Positions 1 to 8,768 of a stretch of 34,783 nt of DNA are shown here, in pieces. Made by a program: the position numbers and the translations under genes. The stretch comes from Flavobacteriales bacterium (lineage in GTDB: Bacteria > Bacteroidota > Bacteroidia > Flavobacteriales > Flavobacteriaceae). The stretch is from NCBI GenBank assembly GCA_011524915.1, contig WTJH01000088.1, positions 1-34,783 on the forward strand, given 5' to 3'. The notes under the pieces are model-generated. The model was not told where the DNA came from. It saw only the letters and a list, made by a program, of their open reading frames with translations, and searched no databases. Position 1 is the first letter of the stretch; the number at the start of each line of letters is the position of its first letter.

Positions 1-547
1 CTTTCAAATCTATTCAATATCGCTAATTTTAATTAATCATCCAGATGATTTGATTCTGATTTCTTTAAACGAAGTATATCGTCTAATTCAAAAAAATTTG
101 TGCCCCCTGTATCACTTGAGCAATTGCTCTGCCATTTGCTATTGGAATTCCTGTGACTCAAAGCGTTTATAGTAAAAGCCTCCAGGTGATAATCGCTATT
201 AGATCTTCCGATAAAATTTTGCAAAATATAGAGACGGTAGTAAAATCTTTGATTACCGTGGTTATTTGAATGGGAATGCATAAATTGTCCCAAATCATTT
301 CTATTTCCCAAGCGAATTGTAAGTGGGACCTCCCTTTTGCTGTCATTTTAGATGGAACTAAAAATGAGAAAAAATCAGGTATTGGTATTCTAGCACCATA
401 GAATAAATTGTAAAAGAAAAACAGCCTTTTTCCCAGCGTTTATTATTGGTATTCTTGTGATCGGATATGAAAGTCTGCTGATTTTTTCAATGAATCTTTT
501 TTAGAAGATGACTTTATTTATTAAAATTTAAATATTCGCCCGTATAT
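1..547. other. Gene-poor left edge, no convincing gene
   Basis: This stretch of 547 bases holds no gene I can support. The minus-strand ORF at 33-311 (92 aa) starts with TTG, is rich in Asn and Ser and matches no family I recognise. The plus strand has only short open segments broken by stops, including one of about 30 codons ending near 502 that would encode a membrane-like peptide. The 12-mer TATTGGTATTCT occurs twice, at 380-391 and 444-455. The fragments could be a decayed gene or ordinary AT-rich intergenic DNA. I see no tRNA, terminator or clear TAnnTTTG promoter here. Confidence 0.5.
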
Positions 548-1147
548 ATGGAAAGAAACGAATTGTATCCCATTTTTGTTAAAGTACACCAAATCAACGT
601 ACTTATTGTCGGTGGAGGGAATGTAGGTTTAGAAAAACTTTCATTTTTATTAAAATCCAGTCCTAGAGCCAATGTTGAGGTGATTTCTATTGATTTCATT
701 CCCGAATTAAAAGCTTTAGCAAAAGAACATCCGACTGTAAAACTAACACAGAAGCCCTATGAAACCTCGGATCTAGAGAAACGTCATTTGGTTATTGGAT
801 GTACCGACGATTTGACTGTTAATCTTCAAATCAATCAAGAAGCTAAGGCAAAACATTTATTAGTAAATATTGCTGATACACCTGATCAATGTGATTATTA
901 TTTAGGAGGAATAGTTACCAAAGGACACGTTAAAATTGCTATTTCCACCAATGGAAAATCTCCAACTACAGCTAAGCGTATCCGACAATTATTGGAAGAT
1001 ATTATTCCAGAAGACATCAATGAAATGGTCATTAACCTCAACGACTACCGCAAAACACTCAAAGGAGATTTTGAAGAAAAAGTAGATCAAATGAATAAGG
1101 TTACCCGAAAATTAGTACAGAAAAAAAGACGTTTATGGCCTTGGTAA
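548..1147 (+). CDS. Precorrin-2 dehydrogenase / sirohydrochlorin ferrochelatase (CysG N-terminal / Met8 type)
   Basis: It is predicted to oxidise precorrin-2 to sirohydrochlorin with NAD+, and possibly to insert Fe2+ to make siroheme for sulfite or nitrite reductase, in the cytosol. The 199-aa protein has an N-terminal Rossmann fold with VGGGNVG at residues 21-27 and an acidic strand end (VISID). The NIADTPDQCDYY segment carries the conserved catalytic Asp region of Met8/CysG, followed by the typical STNGKSPTTAKRIR stretch. The methyltransferase half of CysG is absent, so a separate SUMT must exist elsewhere. ATG 548 is the only sensible start. It stands alone beside a gene-poor region and does not overlap the haem operon, but it draws on the same uroporphyrinogen III pool. 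Confidence 0.9.
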   Translation: MERNELYPIFVKVHQINVLIVGGGNVGLEKLSFLLKSSPRANVEVISIDFIPELKALAKEHPTVKLTQKPYETSDLEKRHLVIGCTDDLTVNLQINQEAKAKHLLVNIADTPDQCDYYLGGIVTKGHVKIAISTNGKSPTTAKRIRQLLEDIIPEDINEMVINLNDYRKTLKGDFEEKVDQMNKVTRKLVQKKRRLWPW

Positions 1148-1348
1148 AATATGTCGGGAGCTACGGCTGAAGCCATTTAGCAAATTTGCTTTTCTTCGGT
1201 TATATTTCAATACCGATATTCATGACCATAGACAAATTGAAGCCCCCGGGAATTGTTAAGCGTATCGAAGATTAGCAGTCTTAAGTAATGAAGGATGTAC
1301 AGACTACGAGAGACTAAATAAACAACTATCAAAAAGATCTAAAAACTC
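1148..1348. other. Intergenic, convergent 3' ends
   Basis: This 201-base gap lies between the stop of the siroheme gene and the stop of the minus-strand serine hydrolase. It contains only tiny reading frames and small palindromes (GGCTGAAGCC, GCAAATTTGC) without a T-run, so I call no terminator. Nothing else is recognised. Confidence 0.4.
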
Positions 1349-2515
1349 CTATTGCTCCAAAGTCTCTCCAAGATCAGCATTCATTTCCATAGCTGCATCC
1401 ATATAGACATAGATGTCTTCGGTATATGGATTGCCCTCAATCTTTTCTCCTTTGCTATGTCCTAAGCGTACAGCAATCAGATCCAAAGCGGGAAAAACAA
1501 TCACATATTGCCCCAAATGTCCTCGCATCATGTAGACCTTTTGATCTTTATAGGTTTCTAACCACCAACCATACCCATATTCTGGGTCTTTTTCAAAACG
1601 AGGCTGTACAGAAAGGGCTACATAGGCAGAATCTAAAACCTGCTTTCCATTCCATTTCCCATGGTTTTTAATGAGCTTTCCGTAGCGAGCAAAATCTCTA
1701 GCATTGGAAGCTAAGCAACAATAGGCCTTTTCCATGGCATTCTCATCGCTGTCCAATTGCCAGTAGGCTTCTTTTTCTGCTCCCATAGGATGCCAAAAGC
1801 TGTCATAAAAATAGGCGGAAAGTGTCTTTCCTGTGGCTTTTTCGAGTACCATCCCCAACAATTGGGTGGTTCCGCTTTTATAATTAAAACCATCGGCGGG
1901 TTTTTCGCTAATGGGTTGCCCAAGGATGAGCGCTCTTAAATCTTCCGTAAAATAAGATTCGGTGGTTACAGACAGGGCGCCGTAATAATTTTCTTCCCAC
2001 AATTGACCGGAAGACATCGTGGCTAAGTCGCCCACAGTAACTGTATCGGCATAGGCCCCTTGAAGTTCAGGGATAAAGTCTTTAACGGCTTGATCTACAC
2101 TTTGGATATAGCCATCCGAAATGGCTTTCCCCAAGAGTCCGCTCACAATACTTTTAACCATAGAAAATGAATTACTCTTGCTAGAAGGGCCATAGTCTTC
2201 GTAGTATTTCTCGTATAGCAGGCTGTCATTTTTGATCAACACAAAAGCAACTGTTCCCGTTTGTTGATGGTAGTCCTCCAATGTTTTGGACACTTCAAAA
2301 CGATTGAATTGTTCATGTTCTGGCCAAGGCTGAGGTTGGTTGGACGGCGGAATAATACGATTATCAAACCGGGTATAATCAGAAAGGTAGGCAGTTGTAT
2401 GTCCGGTCAGGTATATTTTCTGGACAGCATTTAATAAATACTTATAATCGGAAATATACACAGCTGCAAAAAGTGCAACCAGTACAATACCCAACGTTTG
2501 TAAAGCTTTTTTCAT
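1349..2515 (-). CDS. Serine hydrolase, class C beta-lactamase/penicillin-binding fold
   Basis: This is a serine hydrolase of the beta-lactamase/DD-peptidase/esterase superfamily; the substrate is unknown. The 388-aa protein has one N-terminal hydrophobic segment (about residues 5-22) that should anchor it in the inner membrane or act as an uncleaved signal. The nucleophile motif is S118-M-V-K121 (SxxK). Tyr212 in FNYKSG sits where the Tyr of the YxN motif belongs, with S in the third position as in 6-aminohexanoate-dimer-hydrolase-like members. A C-terminal RGHLGQ segment corresponds to the HxG/KTG motif. These favour an esterase or amidase of the NylB-like branch over a true antibiotic-resistance beta-lactamase. 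It follows ogt on the same strand after about 55 bases. Confidence 0.85.
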   Translation of the reverse strand: MKKALQTLGIVLVALFAAVYISDYKYLLNAVQKIYLTGHTTAYLSDYTRFDNRIIPPSNQPQPWPEHEQFNRFEVSKTLEDYHQQTGTVAFVLIKNDSLLYEKYYEDYGPSSKSNSFSMVKSIVSGLLGKAISDGYIQSVDQAVKDFIPELQGAYADTVTVGDLATMSSGQLWEENYYGALSVTTESYFTEDLRALILGQPISEKPADGFNYKSGTTQLLGMVLEKATGKTLSAYFYDSFWHPMGAEKEAYWQLDSDENAMEKAYCCLASNARDFARYGKLIKNHGKWNGKQVLDSAYVALSVQPRFEKDPEYGYGWWLETYKDQKVYMMRGHLGQYVIVFPALDLIAVRLGHSKGEKIEGNPYTEDIYVYMDAAMEMNADLGETLEQ

Positions 2516-2570
2516 GTTTATCTATTGATTGTTCGTTAGTCAAGCCTAAAATAAAGAGGCTTAATAGCTC

Positions 2571-3053
2571 CTAAAATAAGGATTTTTGAGGATTTTTTTG
2601 TTCCAATTCTAAGAGGGATTTTTTCCGGGGAATTCCGCCAGAGTAGCCAATCATTTGTCCGTTACTTCCAATGATTCTGTGGCAGGGGATTAGGATCAGA
2701 ATAGGATTTTTCCCCACAGCTGCCGCAATAGCCCGTATGGCTTTAATATTTCCCGACATTTGGGAGAGTTTCAGATAGGAAAGGGTTCTTCCAAAAGGTA
2801 TTTTTAGAAGAAGTAGCCACACTTTTTTTTGAAATTCTGTACCTTCAGGGTTGATTGGAAGTTGGAACTTTTCACGTTTACCCTCAAAGTATTCCAAAAG
2901 CTGTGCTTGAGTTTGTTTAACCAAGGGGTGTTCTGAAGGTGTTCTGTTAGCCATGTCGTCCACGAAGGAGAGCGCTGTCACATGTGTATCACTATGAGTA
3001 ATTTCGATATTTCCCAAGGGGGACTCTACTATGTAACAATTGTTGGCTTCCAA
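2571..3053 (-). CDS. ogt: Methylated-DNA--protein-cysteine S-methyltransferase
   Basis: This suicidal DNA-repair protein removes alkyl groups from O6-alkylguanine onto its own cysteine. The 160-aa length is usual for Ogt-type proteins without an Ada domain. The active-site motif is IPCHRII with acceptor Cys124, followed by the typical GYSGG loop and helix GRTLSYLKLS before it. The ORF track start is TTG 3053. An in-frame stop lies about nine codons upstream with no ATG between, and the conserved SPLG segment begins at residue 11, so a TTG start is likely. It faces a plus-strand membrane-protein gene whose probable ATG lies 47 bases away. Confidence 0.92.
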   Translation of the reverse strand: MEANNCYIVESPLGNIEITHSDTHVTALSFVDDMANRTPSEHPLVKQTQAQLLEYFEGKREKFQLPINPEGTEFQKKVWLLLLKIPFGRTLSYLKLSQMSGNIKAIRAIAAAVGKNPILILIPCHRIIGSNGQMIGYSGGIPRKKSLLELEQKNPQKSLF

Positions 3054-3100
3054 AAAAAGTGATTGAATATGAATGTGTTAAGTTAAACAAAATTTCGTCT

Positions 3101-3844
3101 ATGTTGTATTTTATTTTAGGATTCGGCCTCTTTATTAGTTTTTTTCCAAAAATAATTACGGAAAAGAATGCGCCACAACTGCTTTCAGGATTCAATACGC
3201 TCTCAAAGGAAAAACAGGCCCAAGTAGATTTGAAGGGATTATTGCAAACTATGCGCGATTATCACTTTAAAGTAGGAGGGGGCTCTACTCTTGTGGCTCT
3301 GATTCTTTATTTTTTGAATTGGAAGGATGCTGCCATGTTTACGGTGTCTTTCGGTCCAATTTTAGGCTACTTTTATTTGATCCCAAAAATGCAAGAGTTT
3401 TATGGAGAAGCCGCAACAGGCATACAAAGTCAAGCCAAAATAGGGGTGGTCATTTTGGCCGTAGTTATGCTGGGTGTTGGGGGAATGCTGGTGTATGGTT
3501 ACCAAGACAATCAATTGGAAATTAGTTCCGAGGAACTCATTTTCTCTGGAATGTATGGACTAGAAATTCAAAGGGAAGCCGTTGCAGAACTTCGGATAAT
3601 AGACCGGCTACCGAAAATTACCAAGCGGACCAATGGCTTTGCTACTCAACATATGCTCAAAGGGAAATTTAGAACGGAAGATGGAAAAAAAGTACATCTG
3701 ATCCTTAATGCACGCCAAGGACCATTTTTGGAAATAAACCGGTCCAAAAAGCCCACAGTTTACTTTAGCCTGGAGCAAAATTCCCAAACGGTCGTTCAAC
3801 AGTTGAAGCGTATGGGATGGCCGCTGAATACTACAAGTTACTGA
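3101..3844 (+). CDS. DUF3784-type membrane protein with C-terminal PH-like domain
   Basis: This is a membrane protein of unknown function. I choose ATG 3101 (247 aa) over the track's GTG 3059 because the first transmembrane helix (MLYFILGFGLF) starts there and the GTG would overlap the ogt promoter zone. Predicted helices lie at about residues 1-20, 65-100 (a hydrophobic hairpin) and 118-140. The first 100 residues, with the loop LLSGFNTLSKEKQAQVD, resemble DUF3784. The last 100 residues are soluble and beta-rich (ISSEELIFSGMYGLEI and following), like a bacterial PH domain. Its 3' end overlaps the 3' end of hemB by 7 bases in convergent orientation. The domain calls are pattern-based. Confidence 0.7.
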   Translation: MLYFILGFGLFISFFPKIITEKNAPQLLSGFNTLSKEKQAQVDLKGLLQTMRDYHFKVGGGSTLVALILYFLNWKDAAMFTVSFGPILGYFYLIPKMQEFYGEAATGIQSQAKIGVVILAVVMLGVGGMLVYGYQDNQLEISSEELIFSGMYGLEIQREAVAELRIIDRLPKITKRTNGFATQHMLKGKFRTEDGKKVHLILNARQGPFLEINRSKKPTVYFSLEQNSQTVVQQLKRMGWPLNTTSY

Positions 3845-4821
3845 TTGAGGAGGTCTGCTGCATTTTCTGCATGATAGGTGGCAATGAGTTGTGCTCCAGC
3901 CCTTTTAAAAGCTAATAGTTGCTCGATCATGACGGAATTGTAGTCGAGCCACCCTTTTTCTACAGCTGCCTGAAGCATTGCATAGGTTCCACTGACCTGA
4001 TAAACAGCCAACGGCAGTTGAGTGTTTTGATGCAGCAAACTCAATATATCCAAATATGCAGCTCCTGGTTTAACCATTAAGATGTCTGCGCCCTCTTCTA
4101 TATCGGTCTGAGCCTCCAAAAGTGCTTCTCGTTGGTTGGCTGGATCCATCTGATAGGTCTTTTTATCGCCAAATCCTGGTGCAGAATCTAAAGCATCTCG
4201 AAAAGGGCCATAGAAAGCTGAAGCATATTTGGCGGTATAACTCAGAATGGCGGTGTCATGGAACTGATTTTGTTCCAAGACTTGACGAATCCCTCGCACA
4301 CGACCATCCATCATATCACTCGGTGCCACTATATCCGCACCTGCCTGAGCATGACTTAAAGCCATCTGGGCCAAAACTTCAACTGTAGGATCGTTGACTA
4401 TTCTGTTCATTTCTACGATTCCATCATGTCCGAAGGATGAATAGGGGTCTAGAGCGACGTCCGTCATAACGACCATTTCGGGTACAGCCGCTTTAATCAT
4501 CTGAATGCTTCTTTGCATGAGTCCGTCTGGATTCAATGCTTCAGTCCCGCGATTGTCCTTTCTATCATCGGGGACTTTTACAAAGAGTAATACAGCTTTC
4601 AATCCTTTATCCCAAAGGCGCTTAACTTCCAATTCTAAAAGGTCTAAACTGAAACGGTAGTAGTTGGGCATGGAGGGGATTTCCTCTTTTATGTGTTGTC
4701 CTTCCACCACAAAAAGTGGGACTATAAAGTCGTTGGGGCTTAAATAATTTTCGGCGACTAAAGCGCGTAGGGCAGCTGAACTGCGTAAACGACGGTTTCT
4801 AAACTCAGGAAATTTCATCAT
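3838..4821 (-). CDS. hemB: Delta-aminolevulinic acid dehydratase (porphobilinogen synthase)
   Basis: It condenses two 5-aminolevulinates to porphobilinogen, the second committed step to haem. The 327-aa length is standard. The Schiff-base lysines are Lys198 (SYTAKYASAFYGPFRDA) and Lys251 (MVKPG). The metal-site segment reads DVALDPYSSFGHDG: the three cysteines of zinc-dependent enzymes are replaced by Ala/Asp, so this is the zinc-independent, probably Mg-stimulated class. The gene is last in the minus-strand haem cluster. Its start (ATG 4821, or 4818) overlaps the end of the antiporter gene by 14-17 bases, which suggests translational coupling. Confidence 0.97.
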   Translation of the reverse strand: MMKFPEFRNRRLRSSAALRALVAENYLSPNDFIVPLFVVEGQHIKEEIPSMPNYYRFSLDLLELEVKRLWDKGLKAVLLFVKVPDDRKDNRGTEALNPDGLMQRSIQMIKAAVPEMVVMTDVALDPYSSFGHDGIVEMNRIVNDPTVEVLAQMALSHAQAGADIVAPSDMMDGRVRGIRQVLEQNQFHDTAILSYTAKYASAFYGPFRDALDSAPGFGDKKTYQMDPANQREALLEAQTDIEEGADILMVKPGAAYLDILSLLHQNTQLPLAVYQVSGTYAMLQAAVEKGWLDYNSVMIEQLLAFKRAGAQLIATYHAENAADLLNQ

Positions 4822-6130
4822 CGGTATTTTCTTCTATAGCAGGTTTCTGAACGATTAACTCTGGTACTTCTTTAGCAGCGGTTTCCATTTCCGCTTCAGC
4901 CTCTAAGCACTCTTCTTCAATGGCTTCTTTTAAGGGCTTTTTACCAAGTGTTCCCAAAGCCATTAAGACCATGGAAAATAATATGACCACCAAAAGTTCT
5001 TGCTCATTTAAGCCGGTCCGAAATTCCTTTAAAAACTCCAGGTCTTTAATCTGCAAAAACAATAAAATGGAAATCAATCCTCGGGGGGCCATATAGGCCA
5101 GTGCACCGGGACTGATTTTAAGTTGAGTTAGCATAAAATAGAGATAGCGCAAGCCAAACATGGCTCCCAAAATAATCAAGCCTACCAGATAGGGCATGGG
5201 TTGGCTAAAGTTGCTTAGAGGGATGGAAAATCCAAAGAAAAGGAAGAAAAATGTTCTTACAATAAAAGTGGACTCAGCAGTGAGCAAGTGAAATTCGTGC
5301 AGTTCTTCGGCTGTTTCTTGTTCGGACAGTTTGGATTTAAGCACTGCGGGTAAAAGTTGTTGGCTATTACTTAAAAACAGGCCAAATATAAAAATGGTAA
5401 CTAAGGCGGGGAGGTGAAAATATTTACCCAAGGCATAGACCAAAATCAACAAGGCCAAGATCAAAAAAAACTTGACTTGATGTTCAATTTTTTTAATCAG
5501 CCAAAGCAATAAAAAACTAATGGCAATTGACCCGATGATAATTCCAAAGATCTGAAATCCTAGCTTGCTTAGAGGTTCCCACCCGAGAAGTGACTGTTGA
5601 TTTTCCAGCTGCCCGATAGCGTAGTAGAACAACATAATACCTAAAATATCGGAAAAGGTAGATTCATAGACTACAAATTCTTTTTCGGCATCTATTAAGC
5701 TCGCAGCAGACGGAATGGCTACGGCACTGCTGATGATACTCAAAGGGATGGCGTAAATCAAAGCTTGTTGGGGTGCATACTGAAGAAAGACTTCAAAGCC
5801 CCAACTCAGAACAGCTACATTGGCCAAAAGCAAGACAAGGGCAGCTAAAAATCCTTTAAGGATAAGTTTAATTTTTTCCAGTTTGAGATCCAACTCTAAT
5901 GCTCCTTCCAAAACAATTAGAATAAGACCAATAGTTCCTAAAACAGGAATTAAGTTTTCTAAAAAATCAAATTCAGAATACCCGAGACTTTGGGTAATTG
6001 CCCGGAGAGCGATACCAGTCCCCATCAATAAAATGACACTGGGGAATTTTGTTTTTCGAGCAAATGCATCAAAAAGATAGGAAAAGACGATCAGCAGCGG
6101 TAAAACAAAAAGAATATCTAAGGTTCCCAT
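4805..6130 (-). CDS. CPA1-family cation:proton antiporter (NhaP-like)
   Basis: This inner-membrane Na+(or K+)/H+ exchanger has about 12 hydrophobic segments over residues 1-400. Family hallmarks seen are the long run of N-terminal helices, ILIVLEGALELDL, and an ES..D pattern (VYESTFSDILGIM) in the putative ion-binding helix. The acidic tail (EEECLEAEAEME) is cytoplasmic. The track starts at TTG 6139; I prefer ATG 6130 (MGTLDILF), giving 441 aa. It sits inside the haem operon, 35-45 bases after hemF and overlapping hemB, so it is almost surely co-transcribed with them. The ion specificity and any link to haem synthesis cannot be read from the sequence. Confidence 0.88.
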   Translation of the reverse strand: MGTLDILFVLPLLIVFSYLFDAFARKTKFPSVILLMGTGIALRAITQSLGYSEFDFLENLIPVLGTIGLILIVLEGALELDLKLEKIKLILKGFLAALVLLLANVAVLSWGFEVFLQYAPQQALIYAIPLSIISSAVAIPSAASLIDAEKEFVVYESTFSDILGIMLFYYAIGQLENQQSLLGWEPLSKLGFQIFGIIIGSIAISFLLLWLIKKIEHQVKFFLILALLILVYALGKYFHLPALVTIFIFGLFLSNSQQLLPAVLKSKLSEQETAEELHEFHLLTAESTFIVRTFFFLFFGFSIPLSNFSQPMPYLVGLIILGAMFGLRYLYFMLTQLKISPGALAYMAPRGLISILLFLQIKDLEFLKEFRTGLNEQELLVVILFSMVLMALGTLGKKPLKEAIEEECLEAEAEMETAAKEVPELIVQKPAIEENTDDEIS

Positions 6131-6174
6131 AAGTCTCAATTGGTTTTAGAAAAGTTCAAGTTAGCGTAAAATCC

Positions 6175-7089
6175 TCAAATCCAATCTTTGGGATTTTTAA
6201 GGGTTTCTACAAGTAGGGCCTCTGGACTATTTTCGGCTACTTGATGATCGTAACGCCATTGGACTTGGGGCGGCAGGCTCATCAGAATACTTTCGATACG
6301 TCCATTGGTTTTTAGACCGAAGAGAGTTCCCTTGTCATGGACCAAATTAAACTCGACATATCGACCTCTTCTAATTTCTTGCCAATTGCGATGACTTGAA
6401 GTATAAGCCGTATTTTTTCGTTTAGAGACTATCGGCAGATAGGCCTGAATGAATTGATCTCCTACACCCGTCACAAATGCATACCAATCGTTCATGGTTT
6501 GATTTTCATTGGCTTGGAGGTAATCAAAGAATAATCCCCCAACGCCACGAGCTTCGTTTCTATGGCTGTTCCAAAAGTATTCGTCACACCTTTTTTTATA
6601 GGTGGCGTAAAACTCCGGATGGTGCGCATCGCAAGCCTTTTTACAGATCGTATGGAAATGAGTTACGTCTTCTGGGAATATATAATAGGGGGTTAAATCC
6701 AGTCCGCCACCAAACCATTGCTTTTCGATATTCCCTTGGCTGTTATACAGCTCAAAATATCGGAAATTAGCATGTACTGTGGGGACAAAAGGATTTTTGG
6801 GATGTAGTACTAGGCTGATACCTGTAGCATAAAAATCGGCTTCTTCGACTCCAAAATATTGTTGCATGCTTGTTGGAAGAGCTCCATGTACTGCAGATAT
6901 ATTGACCCCGCCTTTTTCAAAAACAGCTCCTTCAGCAATCACTCGACTCCGACCACCACCCCCTTCCGGGCGTTCCCAGAGATCTTCATGAAACTTGGCC
7001 GAACCATCTTCTTGTTCTATGGCCTGACAAATTTGATCTTGTAAGCTTAGAATGTAGGGATAAAAAGAAGATTTAAACGAGCTTTTCAT
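6175..7089 (-). CDS. hemF: Oxygen-dependent coproporphyrinogen III oxidase
   Basis: It decarboxylates two propionates of coproporphyrinogen III to vinyls using O2, giving protoporphyrinogen IX. The 304-aa length is normal for HemF. Conserved blocks present are GGGGRSRVI near residue 43, GGGLDLTPYY, EARGVGGLFFDY, and SSHRNWQEIRRGRYVEFN followed by LVHDKGTLFG. ATG 7089 follows directly on the hemE stop with no gap, so the two are translated from one message. The use of HemF rather than HemN at this locus indicates aerobic haem synthesis. Confidence 0.97.
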   Translation of the reverse strand: MKSSFKSSFYPYILSLQDQICQAIEQEDGSAKFHEDLWERPEGGGGRSRVIAEGAVFEKGGVNISAVHGALPTSMQQYFGVEEADFYATGISLVLHPKNPFVPTVHANFRYFELYNSQGNIEKQWFGGGLDLTPYYIFPEDVTHFHTICKKACDAHHPEFYATYKKRCDEYFWNSHRNEARGVGGLFFDYLQANENQTMNDWYAFVTGVGDQFIQAYLPIVSKRKNTAYTSSHRNWQEIRRGRYVEFNLVHDKGTLFGLKTNGRIESILMSLPPQVQWRYDHQVAENSPEALLVETLKNPKDWI

Positions 7090-8112
7090 TTATGAATAGG
7101 ATTTTACCGTGTCTACAAATGCTTTTGCATGATCCACTGGGATGTTGGGTAAAATCCCGTGTCCCAAATTAACGACATAACGGTCTTTTCCGAAAGCATC
7201 GATCATTTGACGAACTTCTTTTTCGATAGTAGGAATCGGCGAAAGTAATCGTGAGGGATCAAAATTTCCTTGGAGGGTAATATTTCCTCCCGACAGATAG
7301 CGCGCATTTCGAGCACTGCAGGTCCAGTCGACCCCTAGTGCTGCTGCACCCCATTGACTCATGTCTTGCAGAGCGAACCAACATCCTTTTCCAAAAACAA
7401 TCGTAGGAGCCTCTTCTTTGAGGGCTTCAACAATTTGCTTGATGTAGGGAGCCGAAAACTGATTGTAATCGGAAGGACTTAATAAACCTCCCCAAGAGTC
7501 AAATACCTGAACTGCATTTGCCCCTGCAGCCACTTGAGCTTTAAGGTAAGTAATGGTAACGTCCGTAATTTTTTGAAGAATTTCGTGCGCCGCTTGAGGT
7601 TGTGTAAAACAGTAGGCTTTAGCCATATCAAAATTTTTGGATCCCTGCCCCTGAACTAAATAGCAAAGTAAAGTCCATGGCGATCCAGCAAATCCGATTA
7701 ATGGGACCCGTCCGTCTAGGGCTGTTTTAGTCATTTTTAAGGCTTCCATGACGTAGCTCAGCCGGTCGTGTACATCGGGTATTTCTAAGCGAGAAACATC
7801 AGCAGCGGTCCGTATAGGTTCTTCGATCCATGGCCCCACACCATCTTTCATTTCAACCTGAATCCCCATGGCCTGTAGGACAACCAAAATATCGCTAAAT
7901 ATAATGGCGGCGTCTACACCGATTTGATCGATCGGCATCACAGTAATTTCGGTTGCTAGTTCGGGAGTTTGGCAGCGGGTAAAGAAGTCATATTTATGTT
8001 TGAGCTTCATAAAGTCGGGTAAATACCGACCCGCTTGGCGCATCATCCATACGGGAGGTCGCTCAACGGATTCCCCTCTTAGGGCTTTTAAAAATAAATC
8101 GTTTTGGATCAT
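7090..8112 (-). CDS. hemE: Uroporphyrinogen decarboxylase
   Basis: It converts uroporphyrinogen III to coproporphyrinogen III by removing four carboxylates, without a cofactor. The 340-aa protein has the N-terminal signature [16 protein letters not shown] with Arg25 and Arg29, the catalytic Asp in [28 protein letters not shown], and the C-terminal NLGHGILPN. Its start codon overlaps the hemD stop in an ATGA arrangement (8109-8112), and its stop abuts hemF, so it is tightly coupled in the operon. Confidence 0.98.
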   Translation of the reverse strand: MIQNDLFLKALRGESVERPPVWMMRQAGRYLPDFMKLKHKYDFFTRCQTPELATEITVMPIDQIGVDAAIIFSDILVVLQAMGIQVEMKDGVGPWIEEPIRTAADVSRLEIPDVHDRLSYVMEALKMTKTALDGRVPLIGFAGSPWTLLCYLVQGQGSKNFDMAKAYCFTQPQAAHEILQKITDVTITYLKAQVAAGANAVQVFDSWGGLLSPSDYNQFSAPYIKQIVEALKEEAPTIVFGKGCWFALQDMSQWGAAALGVDWTCSARNARYLSGGNITLQGNFDPSRLLSPIPTIEKEVRQMIDAFGKDRYVVNLGHGILPNIPVDHAKAFVDTVKSYS

Positions 8113-8768
8113 AGGTCTTTAAAATATTTTTGGATGGACACCAGCATTCCACTGGCGTTTGGTTCTTTGGCTAAGAAACCATTGGTTTCAAAATTTTGAT
8201 AAGCATTGAGTGTCGATGGTCCCAGACAAAAGGCTGGACCTTTTGTTTTTTGTGGGAGCGAAAAATAACTTTCTACGGCCGATGGACTAAAAAACAGAAG
8301 TCCATCAACAGGTTTTTGGATGGTATATGGAGTCAAAACGGTTTGATAGACTTCTATAATCTGGCAGGGAATATTTTGTCTTTTCAATGCCAATTCTATC
8401 GTATTGAGTCTTCTTTTTCCACAGAAAAAAGTATAGGATTTTACGGAGCTGCTCAGTTGCGCTTTTAGGGCTTCAGCGGTTGGAGCAAAACCAATGACCT
8501 GAGCGCCTAAATGTTCTAAAAGAGATTGCGTTTTACTTCCTACACAAAAACAGGGGAGCTTTTGAATTTCTGCTCTTAGGGCATTGTTCTGAGCGGCAAT
8601 CCGTACAGCATTTTGACTGGTAAAGATCAATGCTTCCCCACTAATAGCTGTTGTTATATGTGAAAGCTCTTCCACTTGTATAAAGGGAAATTCGATCAGG
8701 CTAAACCCTAGCCCAAGCAAGCGTTGTTTAAAGGAAAAATCTAATATTTTGGTGGATAATAGCCGCAT
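8109..8768 (-). CDS. hemD: Uroporphyrinogen III synthase
   Basis: It cyclises hydroxymethylbilane with inversion of ring D to uroporphyrinogen III. The family is poorly conserved. The call rests on length (219 aa), the two-lobed alternating fold, segments such as [10 protein letters not shown] and [13 protein letters not shown] (the paired F(T/S)S..AV motifs of HemD), and position between hemC and hemE. The track ORF starts at 8867, inside hemC. I place the start at ATG 8768 because it overlaps the hemC stop in a TGATG junction and begins right at the conserved fold (MRLLSTKI). Confidence 0.93.
   Translation of the reverse strand: MRLLSTKILDFSFKQRLLGLGFSLIEFPFIQVEELSHITTAISGEALIFTSQNAVRIAAQNNALRAEIQKLPCFCVGSKTQSLLEHLGAQVIGFAPTAEALKAQLSSSVKSYTFFCGKRRLNTIELALKRQNIPCQIIEVYQTVLTPYTIQKPVDGLLFFSPSAVESYFSLPQKTKGPAFCLGPSTLNAYQNFETNGFLAKEPNASGMLVSIQKYFKDL

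Noticed and set aside
33-311. 92-aa minus-strand ORF as a real gene
   Set aside because: TTG start, Asn/Ser-rich composition and no recognisable domain or motif, with no supporting neighbour; kept only as part of the gene-poor region.
1349-2515. Serine hydrolase as an antibiotic-resistance beta-lactamase
   Set aside because: The SxxK motif is shared by many esterases, and the Tyr motif (YKS) and membrane anchor fit NylB-like or esterase members better.
2542-2562. Inverted repeat AAGCCT...AGGCTT between ogt and the serine hydrolase as a terminator
   Set aside because: The stem is only 6 bp with a long loop and has no T run on the strand that would need it.
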